Shown: positions 1 through 13,477 of the stretch, piece after piece
Layout: each line of letters opens with the position of its first letter
How positions within the stretch are numbered: the first letter of the stretch is position 1
Assembly: GCA_037975125.1 (NCBI GenBank)
Contig: CM075862.1
Span: forward strand, 15,318,125 to 15,382,124
From: Latrodectus hesperus
Taxonomy: Eukaryota > Arthropoda > Arachnida > Araneae > Theridiidae
Length of the DNA: 64,000 nucleotides
Direction of reading: 5' to 3'
Translations under genes and position numbers: made by a program
The notes under the pieces: model-generated
What the model was told of the DNA's origin: nothing
Databases searched by the model: none
What the model saw: the letters and a program-made list of their open reading frames with translations, nothing else

Positions 1-247
1 AAACTATCATTTCAAATGAACAAAGGAAAAACATGTAAAAAATATCAATACTCCATTGTTATATTTTTACCTGTTCCGTCCAATTGTAGTGTCAGACAGT
101 AAAATTGATTGCAGATAAATAATTTCCCCAGGTTTGTTGATTTTCGAAGCATGGGGTGACAGTGCTTTACATAACAGTTACCGGGTTAAGATACTAACTC
201 AGTGACATCCAGATATCTTAAGTTTTTAACAATAATTTCAAGCGAAA

Positions 248-249
<2 letters not shown>
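1..249. other. AT-rich intergenic sequence
   Basis: No coding, RNA-gene or repeat signal was recognised before the TA array begins. Confidence 0.5.
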
Positions 250-1108
<859 letters not shown>

Positions 1109-2410
1109 AAGGGTGTTTTTTTTCGAGGTATAGAAGTTTAAGTTGGCATTACTTTCCAAGATGGCGACCGATTTAACAGCTGTCAAGTGATTTATTCTCA
1201 GTTTGGTTTGGCAATTCATCATGAATAGACTCACGCCTGAACAACGCTTTCAAATTGTGCAATTTTATTTCGAAAATAATGGTTCTGTGCGGAATACGTA
1301 TCGCGCATTACGTCCATTTTATCGTCGACAAAATCGTCCATCAGAGCAGTTAATTCGATTAACCATGGAACGTTTTCGTGCTACGTTTACTTTAATTGAT
1401 AACTCGCATCCCCAGAGACGCCGTACGGTGCGTACAGAAGAAGCTATTGCTACTGTATAGCGTAGCATTGAGGAAGACTCGAATGAGTCCATCCGTCATC
1501 GAGCACAGGAATTGGATCTGTGTCCATCCACTTTATGGAAGATTTTGCGGAAGGATCTTGGTTTGCGTGCTATACAAAATCCATCTCGTGCAAGAATTGA
1601 AGCCAAACGATCATCAAGCAAGGCGTAGATTCGTCAAATGGGCCCATAACGAGATTGCCGTTGTTCCCGATTTTCATAAGCGAATTTTGTTTAGCGATGA
1701 AGCGCACTTCTGGTTGAATGGCTACGTCAACAAACAAAACTGCCGCATTTGGAATGAAGCTAATCCACAAGTGTATGTCGAAACACCGTTACATCCAGAA
1801 AAGCTGACTGTTTGGTGCGCTTTATGGGCTGGTGGAATCATTGGTCCGTACTTCTTCAAAAACGATGATGGCCACAACATTACAGTCAATGGTGATCGGT
1901 ATAGAGCCATGATTACTAACTTTTTCATTCATGAATTGAACAATCATGATGTCCAGGAGCTGTGGTTCCAACAAGACGGCGCAACATGTCACACAGCTCG
2001 AGCCACAATCGATTTATTGAAAGACATGTTTGGTGACCGCCTAATTTCACGTTTTGGACCTGTGAATTGGCCTCCAAGATCTTGTGATTTAATACCGCTA
2101 GACTATTTTCTATGGGGCTATGTAAAGTCATTGGTCTATGCGGATAAGCCACAAACGCTTGACCATTTGGAAGACAACATTCGCCGTGTTATTGATGATA
2201 TACGGCCACAAATGTTGGAAAAAGTCATCGAAATTGGACGTCCAGATTAGACTACATCCGAGCCAGCCGTGGCAGTCATATGCCAGAAATCATATTTAAA
2301 ATGTAATGCCACAAGATTATCTTTCGAATAAAAAAAATTCATGTCAATCGAATAATACATCGTTGTTTTATTGCAATTTAAAGTTCTATACCTCGAAAAA
2401 AAACACCCTT
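1109..2410 (+). mobile_element. Tc1/mariner element, DD41D group, degenerate
   Basis: A complete element of about 1302 bp. Terminal inverted repeats lie at 1109-1147 and 2372-2410: the outer 27 bases are identical (including an eight-T run) and the inner part has a few mismatches. Both ends abut a TA dinucleotide, the standard mariner target. Between them lies one broken transposase on the + strand. The 41-residue spacing between the second and third catalytic Asp places it in the DD41D (rosa/Visitor-like) group, not classical DD34D mariner. The coding region has a stop and a frameshift, so this copy is not autonomous. Confidence 0.93.
1221..2250 (+). pseudogene. DD41D mariner transposase pseudogene
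   Basis: The likely start is the ATG at 1221, giving [10 protein letters not shown]..., a helix-turn-helix N-terminus of the DUF4817 type seen in such transposases. An in-frame TAG lies at 1458-1460. A one-base frameshift around 1570-1580 moves the downstream part into the frame that runs to the stop at 2250. The catalytic DDE/D domain is otherwise intact: Asp at 1696-1698 (SDEAHFW), Asp at 1975-1977 (WFQQDGATCHTA) and Asp at 2101-2103 (LDYFLWG), with exactly 41 residues between the last two. The family enzyme cuts and pastes DNA at TA sites in the nucleus. This copy cannot encode it without recoding. The D spacing is read directly; the group name is from family knowledge. Confidence 0.92.
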
Positions 2411-2416
2411 TATATA

Positions 2417-2495
<79 letters not shown>

Positions 2496-2674
2496 GTATA
2501 TATATATATGCATATGTATATATATATATGTATATATATATATGTATATGTATATATATATATGTATATATATATATGTATATATATATATGTATATGTA
2601 TATGTATATATATATATATGTATATGTATATATATATGTATATGTATATGCATATATATATATGTATATGTATA

Positions 2675-2735
<61 letters not shown>
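2411..2735. repeat. (TA)n microsatellite with TG/CA interruptions
   Basis: TA array abutting the right end of the DD41D mariner. It is richer in ATG/CAT steps than the left array, with periodic TATATGTATATG units, so it is less pure. Confidence 0.97.
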
Positions 2736-2737
<2 letters not shown>

Positions 2738-2810
2738 TTAAAATTAATTTATTATTAATTACATACAGGTTAAAAATATATTTTAAATTAAAGATGCGTG
2801 TTCTTGATAC

Positions 2811-2829
2811 TCTCTCTCTCTCTCTCTCT
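2811..2829. repeat. (CT)n microsatellite
   Basis: Short run of about nine CT units. Confidence 0.9.
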
Positions 2830-5800
2830 GGAACTCTGTCGAAATAGTAAAATTATCCTTTAGCGTTGCATAAAGTTATACTAAGGACTAGAAAGGAGAG
2901 TTGAAGCATGGCATTCCACATTGTCACTAATATTCTGTTGTCAGTTATATTGTAAAATATTTTAATCTGTTACTAAACATAATTAAGAATCCTGTTATAT
3001 GGAAATGCACTTTGTTTTTAAATGAATTTAAACTTGAATTTTATTTTTCATTTATTCAATTAAAAGCTTATAAAATTTCATTTGTTTATGAGAACTTCTA
3101 TAAATATGAATTAGATCTTTACTTCTGAAAATTTCAATAAAGGATCTGTTGTTACTAAAACATTAGTATTTCGTAAAAAAAGATAAAAATAAATGAAATA
3201 TTTATATTCAATAATGTTTTCTAAATCCAATTGTGTTATACGCTGAAAAGAAAAAGTTTTCTTTAGTTCTGAGAATGTATAATTTAATTTTGAAAATTAC
3301 CAAAACCCTAATTTTTGTTAGTGTCTAAAACCAATTTTCACTTATTTACTTGAACTTTAAAATTAAATTGTTTATTTCTTATGCATAAAAGGAAAATTTT
3401 TATTTAATATATAGTAATTTTGTTTCTTTAAAATTCTTATATTCAATTTTCTCTTCCAAAAGGATGTAAATACAAATATATCGCACGTTTTTATCTTCAA
3501 GTATTGTTGTAAATAATTTTTTTTGTATTGTTTCAATTTTTTCCTCCCTGAAAACGTTTTTTATCCTATAAGCGATATTATTCAGCATTAGTAAGAATAA
3601 TTTATAAAAATATGAAGTATGTGAGGAACTTGATATGTAAATGATGCATAGAAAGAATTATTTTGTCAATTCAAACAGGATATCCAATCTATAACTTTAT
3701 TAACAATGTGTAACCAAAAACTATTCAATGAAAAATATCAATAAAGTTATAAGCATGCATACTTATTTTGGATTTATGCATTTTGGGGAATATTTATCTC
3801 AATTTGGAAACTGTATTTCAAATGTTATGTTCAACAGTATCAATTTTTTAGGAATGAAGAATTGTTTAAGCTCAACAATCCATTGAACTTTTTTTCCAAG
3901 TGTAGAATAATTATTATGTAGATTGCTTAGCTATATAATCTTATACAAACCTAAAATTGTGTTCATAAAAATTGATAAATAAATATCTGTTAAATATGAA
4001 TACAGTTTCTCTTGTAAGTTTTAGTTATCTATTTTTATAAATAAATCCATAAAAAGTGAAGAAAAATTTTATTAAAGTTTTAAAAACGATGGATGAGTTA
4101 ATTGTTTTTACAGTAAATTTAATTATAAAGTGCAAATAATAAAATCAAAAATGTACAATCAATGCAAAACATATTTTGAAGTTAAAAATTTCTTTTTAAT
4201 TTTTACATGAAAAATTATCTTGTACAGACAATTAATATTTTTAGTTTACATAATGATTTAAATAGATGATGTTTAAAACCATACACTTACATAATGCCAA
4301 AGGAACATACATGATTTATAAAAGTTTCTTTTCTCAAAAATATAATCTTTACAAGTAAACATATACATTTAGCTGTTTTTAAAATTATTTTAAAAAATTA
4401 CATTCCTTTTAAATTTTTGGTAAAAAATGCAGATAACACAATTAGAATATATGTTTCAATACTCGGAATAAAATAAACATTATTTTCTTAAAAACTTTAT
4501 AATTAAAAAATGTTAAGAAATATTTGTTAGTTCCTTTTGTATTAATTTACATTAAAAAATCTATCTGATTACATGTATAAAAAATTTAAAAATAATAAAA
4601 AGTAAAAATATTTTAGAATGTAAAATATACTTAGTAATTCTTGAACACTAAAATATTTTCTGTAAATTAAAATTTTGCTTATATAAAAATTTTTTTTAGA
4701 TATTGCTTAAAACTTAACGTAAAGTAATATTTTAATGAATTTAAGTTTCAGTGTTGTTATCAGATCGCATAATTTGTTTTCTTTTTTGGGCCTTTTTTGA
4801 TGGTAATCTTCGCTGTATTTCAAATTTTTTATGACTTTTTGAATCGAATTACAGATATTAATTGTGTATTGGCAGCTTATGATTTATAATAGTAGAATTT
4901 TTAATTTAAAAGATAGACTACCTACACATTGAACAAATAAAAAAAAGTTTAATTTTATAGTTTTTTAATTAAATTTTGTTAAAATAACATTCTCATGTAT
5001 GCAAAAAAATAATTTTTAATCAAACATGACACAAATTGTTATTAAATTAAAAATGAACAACTAGAGCTAATAAATTTATAATAAAAAAAAACACTACTTG
5101 AAATACTGAAACCAAGCATTTGTCATGTAAGCATGGTAAAGTGACAAATTATTAATATTTTGTTTGATATATTTAGTGAAGAAAACGTATTTAATTTCAC
5201 AATAAATTTTTTACACATGATATTTTATTCCTATTTATGCTTATAATATCCTTATTAAAATACAAAAATCAGAAGGAAATGTGAAACTGAGTGTCTTTTA
5301 TTCCTATAAATAAGGAAATTTATAAATTTTCCCATTTTTAAAAAATATAAAACTTTTTGTTTTTCAAATAAATGAGTTGTATTCCTAAATTGAACAACAG
5401 ATGTTTAATATTTACAACTTGTAATTTATCTTATTTAAAATTTTTAATTTAAAAAATAGACAATGTAGACTCTAATTAGCAAAATACTTTTATTCTGCTG
5501 TTTTTTTTTTATTGAAATTTATATTACATCCAAAGTTTATTAAAACAATTCACGTGTGCTAAATATTTTTAAACAATTTTTATTTTGAATTTGCAAACAT
5601 TTTAAGTTTGGCTTTAGAAAAAAAACTTGAGATACTAATTTATAATTAAACCATGATAAAGTCTCAAAAACAATTTAGTCAAATTAATTTTTTCATGGCA
5701 TTTTATTCCCATTTATGTTTATTCTTATTAAAATGCAGAAATCTGAAGGAAATGTGATAATTGCAATCCACGCTTCTTTGGTACTTGCATTATCCCATCG

Positions 5801-5950
5801 ACCATACCCGCGAAAAAATAAATGTCTTCACCATATAAAATGCAAATAAAGCTTTTATCTATTTCTATTTTATATATGATGCTAAGATAGAGTAAACTAT
5901 TCTGCTTTTCCTTCATATTTCGAAAAAATATTAAAATTTGCAAATATAAA
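2830..5950. other. AT-rich desert with a weak local duplication
   Basis: No convincing exon on either strand. The stretches 5085-5285 and 5615-5760 are diverged direct copies of each other: both contain a TTTTATTCC(T/C)ATTTATG block and an AGAAGGAAATGTGA block in the same order. Otherwise nothing is recognised. Confidence 0.5.
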
Positions 5951-6079
5951 TAAGCAAATCGACTGGCGCGAGCTACGTTTCAAATTAGACCGAGGGATAA
6001 GAAACCATAGGGTTGCTAAAATTAAGTCTAAACAATATTCACATTTTATACCGCCAAATTATTGCAACTACTTTCTTCA

Positions 6080-7350
6080 ACTGCGCATGCGTTAGAATTC
6101 CCATCTGGAGCCGATGTTCCGGGCCCGGTCTCGAGACACTAGTTCCTTCACTGGGTTACTGGAGTTCCGTGGTTTGGGGATGTGTCCACGTTAATCTGTG
6201 ACGTCCAAAATTCTTCTGCTCGTGTGGCGTAGATTTGGAAAGGAAGGTATATCACCTGACCTTGGTTCAAAGTTATGAAACACTTGGTGATGAACGAGTA
6301 TTCCAAACCCGTTACTATAAAAGTACAGTCCGGGTCTCGCTTGCACCAGTATGTATGCATGTATTTACACTAGGTCACATTAGTTTAAATCTGAAGCGAA
6401 TGTTATGGAACTGGACTATTTTTATGCTTTCATGTATAAAAATGTCTCAAAGATTAAGGATTGTATTTCAGTCAATCAAATGTCCACTTTGTAGTATTAG
6501 AGAGATTTATAACAAACTAATATAACACCAGTCTAAAGAAAATTTAATAGAATATAAATCAATTTACATCCGTTATGATATTTAAACTAAAATAGAAGGA
6601 AGCTACTCGGAAGTAAAAAATGAACTTTGCGGTAATAGGAGAAAAAGAAAAGAAAAAAGTGTCATTTGCTGCACAGTTCACTTTTTTTCTTACCAAAACT
6701 AACTAAAAACGGGTATAAAGCTTCGATACTTTTTCATGCCGCGACAGATAGGGGGTGGGTGACAAAATCAAAAAGAAAAAAAAATTGGCATCTTCCAATG
6801 GTTCCAATTTCACGCGAAATCTCCGTTTTCTGTCTCACTCTTTTTTTTTCTGCATCTCCCTTCTCTCTCTCATCCGCCCCTCCCCCCGATATTGCAGATC
6901 GATGGCCATCAAAGGACAAGCGGAGGGCCGTTAATTTGAAGTGGACATGAGTGACGGCTTAATAGACGGTCCCTCGTGTCACGTGACGTCAATGGTCTCC
7001 GAGATGACCAGTCATTAAGGTAGATATTACGCTGCGGAAACCGTAATCCAGGGCTGCGATTTGATCAATAACTTTTACCCTCTGGAAGCGAGGTCCTTGG
7101 AGAAGAAAGGTTATAGACTGGGCCCGCTGCCTCTTTTTATGATATTGGATACTAATTGGCATGCCCCTAAGAACAATCTTCAATTTTCCTTCCTTCCAAA
7201 CTAAGCCTGGAACTGATTTTTTCCCCATTTATTATTATTTTATTTCCGGCATCATCGGAAGTGTAAGAAGGACGCCTTTCTTCAAAGGAGAGATGGCCAT
7301 AAAAGTAAAAAAAACTTTCCGAGCGATAATAAAGAGCCTTCAAACTTTTT
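6080..7350. promoter_or_regulatory. Base-balanced island, candidate cis-regulatory region
   Basis: Composition shifts sharply from the surrounding AT-rich DNA, yet no ORF here looks like a protein. Around 6975-6995 an E-box (CACGTG) overlaps a full CRE-like TGACGTCA. Nearby are AT-core homeodomain-like sites (TCATTAAGG, TTTTATGA, TGATCAATAA), a GGGCCCG near 6120 and a polypyrimidine tract near 6836-6890. Such an island in a transposon-rich desert could be an enhancer or a promoter with an untranslated exon. The 6080-6370 part could also be an unrecognised repeat. Base content and motifs are observed; function is inferred. Confidence 0.35.
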
Positions 7351-7370
7351 AAGCCGATTTCGTTAAAACT

Positions 7371-9258
7371 GAGGCTATAGTTATGTCGACTTGAAATACT
7401 TTAGTATCCATAAAAAAAGAAGTGGCTAGTTTATTCCTTAGGTAATTTAACATTTGATCAATTTAAGTTTTAACTTGAAAATACATTTATAATCAAAGTG
7501 TAAGAAACAGTGTTTTTTATCTACTAAAAGATGATATCTTCTATTCATATCTGTTTAAAATTCTAAATATAAAGAAGTTTTATGGTAATTTTATAAAGTC
7601 TTTTCTCAAGATTTGTATTTAACTCGGCTAACTTTTATTCGTCAAACTTCTGAAGAATGTGTGTGAAGTCTAATTCTAAGAATAAGCACAAGAAATTTCG
7701 GCAAAATCTCAATAATTATAATCTTAATAAGCGTTCTTCATTTTTCCTGGGATATAAACTCAGAATACTTCAATGGAAAAATAGAATGCGAGCTGTGTAA
7801 AAGCCAATGATTAAGTCCTTTCTTTTTAATGTTCTTTTTCTAGGATGCTGTTAGCCGAAATATGTATTTTTAAAAGAAATTAACTTTCACTAAAAGCATA
7901 ATACATTGGCGTGTTATTTAAAGTTATATTCTATTGATGTCATCAAAAATAGAGTGGATAGAGCCACATTTTCACTCATACCAGAATAAATCACAAGTAG
8001 TTTCTTTGCATAAATCCAATTAGAATGATAGTTCTTGACGATATTAAGGCTTGAAAACTTAGTATTTCAGTGAAAGAAGTAAATTTATGAATTATAGGTC
8101 CAGCTACAACTCAACATCTTAGATTTAAAAATGTTGAATGATATTAAAAATTCTTTCTTATACAACTAGTTTCGGTACTTACGTATTACCCGTCGACTGA
8201 TAAATTGGTAAAAACATTGACGCCAAAGCCAAATTTAACCATAAATAGCACAATTTAAATAGCATTTTATTATTTGAATTCTATTATTTTAACGAATAAT
8301 TGAATATTTATAAAAGTACTATTTCGTTTGTATAGATGGCGGTGGTTATTTCGGTGGTCAAAAAATTTTAATGGCATTCAAAATTGCGACCTTTATGAAG
8401 GCGACAGTACATAAATTCGAATAAATAAGAATGTAAATGGCGCCGTGCAGTTCCATGATATTCTTTGTTTTGTTATTTTACCATATCCCATAGTCACTCT
8501 ATGTTCTATGTATGTATCTTAGGAATGGAATCAATAAAGTATAAATGAGATTGACCTTGAAATATCCGAAATTTGCGGCTATCATTTCGTGAGTCTTATA
8601 ACGCTTTCCAAGGGTTGGAAAATATTGTGGATCCTTTAATATTTTACTTTACCACTTCCAAAACAGCACTTGCCTTCATATTTGGATCTCGAACTATAAG
8701 GCTATTGTTTATTTTTGGACAAATTAAGCCAAAGTTCCATTGTTATAGCAACTTAACTTGTCAACTTATTTTTTACTTTTGAAAAAAGACCTTCGTCAAT
8801 TTTCACAGTTTTGGGAGACCGTTTGATTTTTTCCCCTATATTAGAGGCAGATAGATTTTTGGCATGTAATGTTCCACTCAATCATTGCCTTTTCCATTAA
8901 ATCCAATCGATTTCTACTCCATACATTCGATAGCTCTAATTAAGCCTTAATATAGTCGCAAACATAATTTTTGATCCTTCTAACCACGTTCCTTTTCGAA
9001 TAAATATTCGCTTGTGACTGCCTTTGACGTTGCATCGCCATTGCTTTTCTGTCTTTAAATAAAGAAACCATCTCATGTCCATTTACACATGTTTCCTTTG
9101 ATGGACTGGTCCTGTAACTTTGGAAATAGTCTACAACTTTCTATTCCGTAGAAGATAAATCCCAAATTTAATTATTTTCCGTAAAATAGTTTGATTATAA
9201 AAATAAGAAAAGTAATCAAAAAGAGATTATTTTGTTTGATTATGCTCAGGAACGTACT
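7371..9258. other. Intergenic sequence, nothing recognised
   Basis: AT-rich, short ORFs only, and no repeat or exon signature found. Confidence 0.45.
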
Positions 9259-9272
9259 TTTTCCATTATTGG

Positions 9273-9448
9273 TTTGGTTTGTTTGTCGCTCAACGGTCAT
9301 TTTTTGCACACTAGGGCTAATTAGACCGGGACTTACGGCTTAAAGTGGATTCCGAACCACTACAAACATCCATGCCCAAGGTGGGATTCGAACCCACGAA
9401 CTGTTGAACCGAAGGCAAGAGCGCTAACCATTCGGCTGCCAGCTCGGC
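9273..9448 (-). repeat. tRNA-derived SINE, family 1
   Basis: On the minus strand the element begins at 9448 with a tRNA-like head. It has an A box (GGTTAGCGCTC) and a perfect B box (GGTTCGAATCC) within the first 70 bases, then a unique body, then an A/C-rich tail near 9273. A 14-bp target duplication, TTTTCCATTATTGG, flanks it at 9259-9272 and 9449-9462. It is a SINE, not a functional tRNA gene, because the head continues into a non-tRNA body and is flanked by a duplication. Further copies lie at 14573-14743 and, much older, at about 43665-43832. Confidence 0.93.
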
Positions 9449-9462
9449 TTTTCCATTATTGG

Positions 9463-10319
9463 AGACATATAGCCTTTTGGCTACTTTTCTTAAATTGGCA
9501 AAAATAGTTAACGGGATAATATGAAAGTCACCCTATTTTCTCTCCGCTGACAATGTCCATCCTTCAGATTTCACTGTCTTTAGATTCTGTCGCACAGATT
9601 ATATTTCCGCTTTACATATGGCGACAACATTACCACTATCATCAAAGCTCAAACAGGACCAATCCTTATTTACAACGCAGAGATATTTTTAAAAATAAAT
9701 CCCTATAGTGGTGTCTTTCGTTATTTCAAGGTGGTTTTGTGTGATAATTTTAATATATTTTATCAGGAATATCAATTTACGTATATGTATACCCACCCAA
9801 AAAAGCAATTACTCTTTAGTTGATTCTTTTTGATCTTACAAAAAGATACTAATCAGAAAAAAACTTCTAATTTTAGGATTTCGTTTCATTTAAAAAATTT
9901 AATTGTTGTGTGTGTGATCATATTTATATTAGGTAGTTTTCAAAGAAAATATTATTTATAGATAGGTTTTCAACAAATATATCCCATTATGAACAAAAGT
10001 TCACAAAACATCGGAAAATTATTCCATTAATAAATTTTTAATTTCTACTTATATAGTTTTTAGAAATAAAATTATTTTTTTAAAAAAAATTAGATATAGT
10101 TTTTTTTTATCTAATTAAATGATTCTGGAGAGTTCGACCTTGCAAGCTTATCAATATTGAAAAAACATTTGCTAAACAGATTTTTTAAAAATAGTTAATT
10201 AGAATACTTTGTAAAAACAATAAAGTAAAAAGAATTAATTTCCAAGGGTATTTTTTATTATTAATTAGATTAATTAGAGAATTTAATGTTAGAATAGAAT
10301 TATGTGACAGAAGCAAAGC
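9463..10319. other. AT-rich intergenic sequence
   Basis: No coding or repeat signal recognised. Confidence 0.45.
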
Positions 10320-10850
10320 ATTTTATGTGATAAAAATTTTAAGATTTTGCACAACTATAAAATTTTAAAACTTTGTAAAATTATAAAAAATTTAGAAATT
10401 TCATAAAATAATAAAAAAAATTCAAAATTTCATACAATAAAAAAAAAATAACGAAATTCCATACAAGAATAAAAATTATAAAACTTTATAGTAAAAGTTT
10501 TGAAATTTCATGCAACATTACAAATTTTGAGACTTCGCAGTATAATACAAAAATTTGAAATCTCATATAAGAACACAAACTTTGAAATTTCGTTAAATTA
10601 TTTTGAAGAGTTTCATGCAATAATATATAAAAATTCCATACAATTACAAAAATTATGAAATTTTATAAAAATTTAAAAATTGCCGCATTAAAAATTTTGA
10701 AATTTTGTAGTATGATATAAAAATTTGAAACCTCGTACAAATTTTAAAAATTTCGTGTAATAATATAAAATTTTAAAATTTATACTGCAATAAAAAACTT
10801 TAAAATTTCATTTCATTAGTAAAACTTATTAAATTCCGTACAATACAATC
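10320..10850. repeat. Degenerate AT-rich tandem repeat
   Basis: Many imperfect copies of a unit of roughly 30 bases, built on AAAATTTTGAAATTTCATAC plus an ATAATA-like spacer, run head to tail. Copies have diverged by substitution and indel, so the period is irregular. No protein is implied. Confidence 0.7.
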
Positions 10851-10876
10851 ATTCTGCTTATACATTTAAAGTTACT

Positions 10877-11026
10877 TCAGCTGTCCAGCAATGCTGGCCA
10901 AGCTTTTTAACATCAGCATAGAGGGTCTTATGGAGCTTTTTTTTACAGATAAAGCTGTAGAGATGGCCAGGGCTGTCTTTGCGGGCATTTAGGGATTTTA
11001 CACGTACTCCATGGACACGACATCAT
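10877..11026 (+). mobile_element. Short retroposed insertion with target duplication
   Basis: A 150-bp segment, more GC-rich than its surroundings, is flanked by perfect 14-bp direct repeats, CATTTAAAGTTACT, at 10863-10876 and 11027-11040. It ends in a CATCAT run, consistent with the 3' end of a 5'-truncated non-LTR element or its parasite. The source family was not identified. Confidence 0.75.
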
Positions 11027-11089
11027 CATTTAAAGTTACTATTCCTTTTTTAGTTTGATGTTTGTATTTTTCTATCCGTTTACTTGCAT

Positions 11090-11760
11090 ACATTTCAAAT
11101 TAAATTAAAAACAAGTGAAATTTTCTAATTTTCCTTATAGACATATTAATAAACGTCCTAGAGTAGAATCATTGAATATTTTTAATTCTGAGTAATTTTA
11201 TTTTGGACGAAAATCTTCATTCCTGTTAAGAAAAAATATAAAAAACAAATTTTCATGGAAATTTCAACTGTAAAAATGAAGGCTGTTGATAAAATATAAC
11301 AATATTTATTGCTAACTTTATTACTAAGCAATTTATTTTATTAATAATATTAAAGTGCTTAGAAATAAAATTTATTTTATTGCAAAGCACTTTAATATTA
11401 TTAATTTTTTAATTTGTATTTAGAACACTCCTATTTATACTCCATGTAATTACAAATATATACGGAAATGAAGTTTTCCAATTTTCCTTACAGAGATTGT
11501 TAATGTAATTTAGAATAGAATCATTGAATATGTTTAACTCTAAGTAATTTTATTTTTAAACGAAAATCTTCAGATAGGCAAAGAAAGAAAATAAAAAATA
11601 AATTTTCTTGGAATTTTTTTACGATTAAAAATGGTGTCTTGATGAAATGTAACAAATATTTATTTTATAACTAAGCACTTTTATATTATTAATGTTTTTG
11701 AATTTATATTGAGATTACTCAGATTTATCTTACATGCAAATACAAATATATCGTACTTTG
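11090..11760. repeat. Diverged tandem duplication of a unit of about 350 bp
   Basis: Positions about 11110-11460 and 11466-11760 align end to end. Shared blocks in the same order include TTTTCC(T)TA(T/C)AGA, AGAATCATTGAATAT, AGTAATTTTATTTT and CGAAAATCTTCA. A strong inverted repeat (AATATTAAAGTGCTT with AAGCACTTTAATATT) lies in the first unit near 11345-11395. No coding potential. Confidence 0.7.
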
Positions 11761-13105
11761 AGGGGTAAAAAAAGAAGATTTCATTATATTTACTTTTATA
11801 ATTTATTTTCTTAATAGAATTATCAACAATAAGAATGATATAGAGAAAATTAAAACATTAAAAAAGTATATTGACTCAATTAATATTTTAATCTTCAAAG
11901 AATGGAGTCTTGGACAAAGGGAAAAATATGAAGCAGACGTCAGGCGGAATTTCCCCCAGCAAAAGAATTTAAAAATAATTGTTTGCCAAACAAAATCGAT
12001 ATCTGCATAAAAAAAAATTCTGAAATTAAAACATAGCTGGATATAAATTCACTTTCCAAACCATGACATTTCTAATAAACCAACATGAATGCATCGAAGT
12101 CAGGGGAAAAAAAGACTCACTTAATTGGATTTCTTCTGCATGAATCAGAATAAAGAAGAAATAATTATTAAAAGCAAAGTTATTGACAGTATTCACCATT
12201 CCCCAAAAAATAGTGCTTTTTTTCCCTTTTTTTCTGCATAAATACATTTCTATAAGATAATAAGCAGAGACATTTGATAATCAAGAATTATTTACATCTC
12301 TCGGAATACCAGGAATTTTTTTTCTGCTTTTTTTAATTTTTATTTTATTTTATGATCAAGAAATGTATTTTTTTATATTTTAAATGAAATTAGAGAAAAA
12401 AATTTATATATCTGCATCAACTGTGATTTAGTTCATTTAAATAAAACGTTAAATTAAGGCGAAATGTCATTGTCACAATAATTTGATTTCATTGATAAAC
12501 AATAATTCTAAAAAAAAAGTTATTTGATTGCTGAAAAAAAAATTTTTATATTTAATTACCAATAAATCTTTTTATTTATCGTATATAAAAGGAAAAAGAG
12601 GAAAAGGAGAAATTATTTTATAAATAGATAACATATTTTCTAAAAAGATGTTGGAAACGTAAAGTGATATATATTTTTCTTTTATTATGAAGTATTAATA
12701 TTATAACAAAAGGGCAATGGTGATGCTAATGAACAATTACTACAAAGTTCAATGTTATTTAACATATTATATTTTTATAAAATTATTTGGCTCATTTCCA
12801 CAGTAAATGAATTATTATTTTAAGCAGATGAATGAATAATAAAGTGCATTTTTAATTCCTGATTTTTTTTTTTTTATGTATTCCTAAAAATACTTCCATT
12901 TTAAATTTACGATTGATATTAAAATGACAAAAATAAAAATGGTATATAGAATAGAAAAAATATCATTCATTATAATATATCTATAAAAAAAATATCCTTT
13001 CTTCTAGAAAAATAGCTGATATTATTTAAAATTTACTGAATATTATTTTCGACATACTTTTGTTTTAATACATTATATATGGTCTTAATAACTAAATATA
13101 CTCTG
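11761..13105. other. AT-rich intergenic sequence
   Basis: Nothing recognised beyond homopolymer-rich AT sequence and short ORFs. Confidence 0.45.
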
Positions 13106-13115
13106 AAACATGAGT

Positions 13116-13477
13116 TTTTTTTTTTTATCTTTCGTAATAAGCGGCCTGTAGGCTGTTTACCCTTTTTTAGCACAACAAGAGGCGAAATGGATGGCCCCAT
13201 ATACAGTGAGGCACTTAGTGGGTGTGCCATTGCCACCCCGAGAGTGGTTGAGTCTTCATAATTTGGAATCCGCGACTAAGCAGAAGACCCCCAGACTTGG
13301 CCTGTCACACTCAGAGGTATCATTTCACTTGGAGGACATTGCGACCACGACATATTTAACGTGCCACAACTCCTTTTAGCGAACACGATGGATCTTCAAT
13401 TGGATCGGGATTCGAACTCATTACTTTCCAATAATGAGAAAGAACGTCATGACAAACTAAACCTCCGCGTCCTCCTA
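13116..13477 (-). repeat. tRNA-derived SINE, family 3
   Basis: The minus-strand head lies near 13470 and carries a B box (GAGTTCGAATCCC). The body is shared with copies at 15225-15530 and 21611-21908; the block around 13318-13345 (GGTATCATTTCACTTGGAGG) is diagnostic. A near-perfect 10-bp duplication, AAACAT(G/A)AGT, lies at 13106-13115 and 13478-13487. Confidence 0.85.

Noticed and set aside
6666..7352. Small ORFs in the base-balanced island
   Set aside because: Overlapping frames on both strands, low-complexity start, no recognisable domain or splice structure.
9380..9448. tRNA gene on the minus strand (likewise in the other SINE heads)
   Set aside because: A and B boxes are present, but the sequence continues into a SINE body, recurs in the window and is bracketed by target duplications.
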